NCBI GenBank assembly: GCA_002307135.1
Contig: DBTQ01000036.1
Coordinates: 62,001-126,000 of the forward strand
From: Bacteroidetes bacterium UBA1312
GTDB taxonomy: Bacteria > Bacteroidota > Bacteroidia > Chitinophagales > Chitinophagaceae
Reading direction: 5' to 3'
DNA: 64,000 nucleotides
Shown in pieces: positions 61,900-64,000 of the stretch. The notes under the pieces were generated by a model. The model did not search any database. It saw only the letters and a list, made by a program, of their open reading frames with translations, and was not told where the DNA came from. Made by a program: the position numbers and the translations under genes. Each line of letters starts with the position of its first letter. Position 1 is the stretch's first letter.

Positions 61900-62448
61900 T
61901 TAAAAAGGGCTCACGAAATCTTTAAGAGCAGGAAAATTCCGGTCTCTATCAGACATGATTGGATGCTCTGATTCCCAATTGAAGTAAATGCTGTCAAATG
62001 ATATACCCGTATCATGTGCATGATCATATTCTGAAGAAACTAGATAATACGTCATTGCATTTTCGGTCAATGCTTTGAATCCATGAGCAAAACCTTCTGG
62101 AATATAAAATGCCTTATTATTTTCGGCAGAAAGTATTTCAGAATAACATTGTCCAAATGTTGCTGAAGATTTGCGTAAATCAATGGCCACATCTAAAATT
62201 GTTCCCTGCGGGCAAAATACAATTTTAGCATGTTGGTGTGGTGGTAGTTGAAAATGCATGCCACGAATCACATCTTTTTTAGAAATGGAAAAATAGCTTT
62301 CCTTAACAACAAAATCAATACCCCAGCTTTTGAAAAGGCTATCATTAAAGGATTTTACAAAAAGTCCTCTAGCATCATTGAAGGCAGGAAGCTTTAGCGT
62401 CTGAATCAAGGTTGAATAATTTTGATGCAACTTAGTGATTTTTTTCAT
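61900..62448 (-). CDS. rfbC: dTDP-4-dehydrorhamnose 3,5-epimerase
   Basis: The ATG at 62448 gives 182 residues, the usual RmlC length; the longer frame needs a GTG. The cupin shows FNDARGLFVKSFND, VKESYFSISKKDVIRGMHFQLPPHQHAKIV, the catalytic His region (RGMHFQ), AFYIPEGFAHGFKAL and YLVSSEYDHAHDTGISF. It acts before RmlD in dTDP-rhamnose synthesis. rfbD is 9 kb to the left, and this gene stands alone. Confidence 0.92.
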   Translation of the reverse strand: MKKITKLHQNYSTLIQTLKLPAFNDARGLFVKSFNDSLFKSWGIDFVVKESYFSISKKDVIRGMHFQLPPHQHAKIVFCPQGTILDVAIDLRKSSATFGQCYSEILSAENNKAFYIPEGFAHGFKALTENAMTYYLVSSEYDHAHDTGISFDSIYFNWESEHPIMSDRDRNFPALKDFVSPF

Positions 62449-62579
62449 AATCAGAGGACACAGCAACTGCACGAAAGAATATTTTCATATTATCTATAGC
62501 TTTTTTGAAAATGTTGTTTAACTTTAAGACTTAATTATAATAAAAGAAGCTTGAATCGACACGAAAAATAAGCCAAACT

Positions 62580-63002
62580 ATGAGAGGAGTCAATAAAGTA
62601 ACCTTAATAGGAAATGTAGGTAAAGACCCGGAAATCCAACAATTAGAAGGCAATTTGATTGTGGCTAAATTTCCTTTGGCTACAACTGAAAATCACAAAG
62701 ATAAAAATGGAAATACTATTTCTCAAACAGAATGGCATACTGTGGTACTTTGGCGTGGCCTTGCTGAATTGGCACAAAAATTTTTACACAGAGGAAGCAT
62801 GATATATGTGGAAGGTCGTATTAGATACCGCCACTGGGAGGATAAAGACAAGATTAAACGAACCAGTACTGAAATTGTTGCAGATAATTTTGTGATGCTG
62901 GATAAACGCAAAGAGCAAGATGGTAGGGTGGAGTCATTACAGGTAGATGAGACATTCGATAAAACTTCAATGCCCGATACTAATGATGACCTCAGCTTTT
63001 AG
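62580..63002 (+). CDS. ssb: Single-stranded DNA-binding protein
   Basis: The 140-residue OB-fold protein has GVNKVTLIGNVGKDPEIQQ, FPLATTENHKDKNG, TEWHTVVLWRGLAELAQKFLHRGSMIYVEGRI and RYRHWEDKDKIKRTSTEIVADNFVML. The tail is short and acidic and ends DTNDDLSF; the usual tip has Pro before Phe (DDLPF), so one residue of the protein-docking tip differs. It lies upstream of gldE, the common Bacteroidota order; mutY, often upstream, is not here. Confidence 0.94.
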   Translation: MRGVNKVTLIGNVGKDPEIQQLEGNLIVAKFPLATTENHKDKNGNTISQTEWHTVVLWRGLAELAQKFLHRGSMIYVEGRIRYRHWEDKDKIKRTSTEIVADNFVMLDKRKEQDGRVESLQVDETFDKTSMPDTNDDLSF

Positions 63003-63135
63003 TTATGCGATCTTTACTATTCTATGATGTATTTCAAAAATGACCTATCTATATCATTTTGTGTCTAATAAATATAAATCTTTTAGCCAAAAGCAACTAA
63101 AATCAAATAAATAACGAAGTTTTCATTCCTTTTTA

Positions 63136-63143
63136 TAACTTTG
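63136..63143 (+). promoter_or_regulatory. Candidate -7 box for gldE
   Basis: TAACTTTG is an exact -7 match 68 bases ahead of the gldE ATG. No TTG lies at the right distance upstream, so the element is incomplete. Confidence 0.4.
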
Positions 63144-63210
63144 GCTTTCGTTTATCAAAACAACCTCTCCATTGGAAAGTACAGCTGAAGGCGGGACGAT
63201 ACTGCATACT

Positions 63211-64000
63211 ATGCTTCTCGACGCGATAAATACCGCGCCATCGTCCGCCGATATTACTATACTCATTATCATTATTTCTTTGCTTTTACTGCTTACAGCT
63301 ATATCGGCTGGTGCCGAAACAGCATATTTTTCACTTAAAGCCAAAGACATTAACGAGCTCAAAACAAAAGAAAATACTGCATCACGGCAGGCTATTCGAC
63401 TGCTCGAACAGCCGCAACGTCTTTTGGCTACAATTCTCATCACCAACAACTTTGTAAACATCGCTATTGTTATTACTACCAACATGTTGGTTAATAATAT
63501 ATTTAGCATGGTGCATGTACCCCCGATAGGCACAGCTGCATTTCTTATAAAAGTAGTAGCAGTGACATTTCTGTTAGTATTGTTTGGAGAAGTACTCCCT
63601 AAGGTATATGCTACGCAAAACAATATGCAGATGGCACTTTTTTGTGCACCGGTATTAAGTGTAATATCTCCGATTTTGAAGCCTGTAAGTGGTCTATTAG
63701 TTTCTTCTACCAAATACATCGAAAATAAGATTGGGAAAAAGAAAAATGGCAATATTAGTAACGAGGAATTTGAACATGCGATTGAACTTACTGTAGGGCT
63801 TTCAGCAACAAAAGAAGAAGTAAATATTTTTAAAGGGATTTTAAAATTCGGCAATATTACCGCCAAACAGATTATGCGTACGCGTATGGATGTAAGTGGT
63901 GTATCCGAGGATATAAGTTTTGAAGCGGTACAAAATTATGCCGTAGAAATGGGGTATAGCAGACTTCCTGTCTATAAAGAGAATTTAGACAAAATAGTTG
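63211..64000 (+). CDS. gldE: GldE-like CNNM/CBS-domain membrane protein, 3' truncated
   Basis: The frame is open from the ATG at 63211 to the end of the window (263 residues visible). A TTG at 63172 could add 13. Four hydrophobic segments form a CNNM/DUF21 domain (SAGAETAYFSLKAKDINEL, ATILITNNFVNIAIVI, FGEVLPKVYATQ). A CBS domain begins at ITAKQIMRTRMDVSGV and is cut by the window end. This matches gliding-motility-associated GldE, a hemolysin/CorC-like protein that in Bacteroidota follows ssb and precedes gldD. No role in gliding is proven for many carriers. A 247-residue open frame on the opposite strand is a shadow. Confidence 0.88.
   Translation, partial: MLLDAINTAPSSADITILIIIISLLLLLTAISAGAETAYFSLKAKDINELKTKENTASRQAIRLLEQPQRLLATILITNNFVNIAIVITTNMLVNNIFSMVHVPPIGTAAFLIKVVAVTFLLVLFGEVLPKVYATQNNMQMALFCAPVLSVISPILKPVSGLLVSSTKYIENKIGKKKNGNISNEEFEHAIELTVGLSATKEEVNIFKGILKFGNITAKQIMRTRMDVSGVSEDISFEAVQNYAVEMGYSRLPVYKENLDKIV

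Noticed and set aside
63123..63866. 247-residue open frame on the minus strand
   Set aside because: It is antisense to gldE, whose plus-strand translation shows clear CNNM/CBS motifs; the minus frame shows none.
1..64000. tRNA, rRNA, CRISPR array or insertion sequence
   Set aside because: I looked for cloverleaf-type stems, spaced repeats and transposase motifs while reading and found none; a dedicated search could still find a short RNA.

Overview
The window is about 64 kb of AT-rich chromosome from a member of the phylum Bacteroidota, probably the Chitinophagales/Chitinophagaceae group; the genus cannot be read from the sequence. The evidence is the gene families: GLPGLI protein beside a large CarboxypepD_reg/beta-barrel protein, a type IX secretion C-terminal sorting domain, ssb followed by gldE, an RpoN activator between miaB and lptE, paired DUF1800/DUF1501 proteins and split mutA/mutB. 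Several upstream regions also carry the Bacteroidota -33 TTG / -7 TAnnTTTG promoter pattern. I saw no rRNA, tRNA, CRISPR array, transposase or prophage. Coding density is high and most genes sit in short operons separated by perfect hairpin terminators.

Layout. 1-10.8 kb: the end of a metal/cobalamin/siderophore-binding periplasmic protein; pepD with the GLPGLI/outer-membrane pair; an RDD membrane protein; an FAD dehydrogenase; a DsbD reductase preceded by a free-standing copy of its own N-terminal domain. 11-16.6 kb: miaB, the sigma-54 activator, lptE, a TPR-like protein and secG, then mltG. 16.7-28.3 kb: a polysaccharide locus. A GT4 transferase and asnB read leftward. Seven genes read rightward: two tandem paralogous membrane proteins that are candidate polymerases, a MurJ/Wzx-type flippase and four glycosyltransferases. 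28.4-34.3 kb: a small LEA-like repeat protein, ccmB, a UbiD decarboxylase, a DUF420 (CtaM-like) assembly protein, a DUF6029-like barrel and a secreted thioredoxin. 34.4-38.3 kb: divergent yceI/hxlR, then a PNGase-F-like type IX cargo protein and a lipoprotein. 38.3-49.4 kb: mutB, a GNAT acetyltransferase, mutA, ubiX, a thioredoxin, a LutA-like protein, ribH, a TPR membrane protein, pdhA divergent from recF, and a GT-C-like membrane protein. 49.6-53.1 kb: DUF1800/DUF1501 and rfbD. 53.4-57 kb: ctaB, two subunits III, subunit IV and SCO of a heme-copper oxidase. 57-64 kb: LuxC divergent from a ferredoxin, a TPR protein, an Omp85-like protein, rfbC, ssb and a truncated gldE.

Two themes run through the window. 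The first is respiration and envelope redox assembly: DsbD, CcmB, DUF420, CtaB, COX III/III/IV, SCO, UbiD with UbiX, and two secreted thioredoxins. The second is surface building: LptE, MltG, the polysaccharide locus, RfbC/RfbD, the Omp85-like protein and a T9SS cargo. The best candidates for something undescribed are the tandem Wzy-like pair, the PNGase-F-like protein that lacks one family carboxylate, the solo DsbD N-domain, the nested inverted repeat between yceI and hxlR, and the acetyltransferase inside the methylmalonyl-CoA mutase operon. Many start codons were moved from the longest open frame to a supported internal start, and each case is noted. All similarity statements are by eye.
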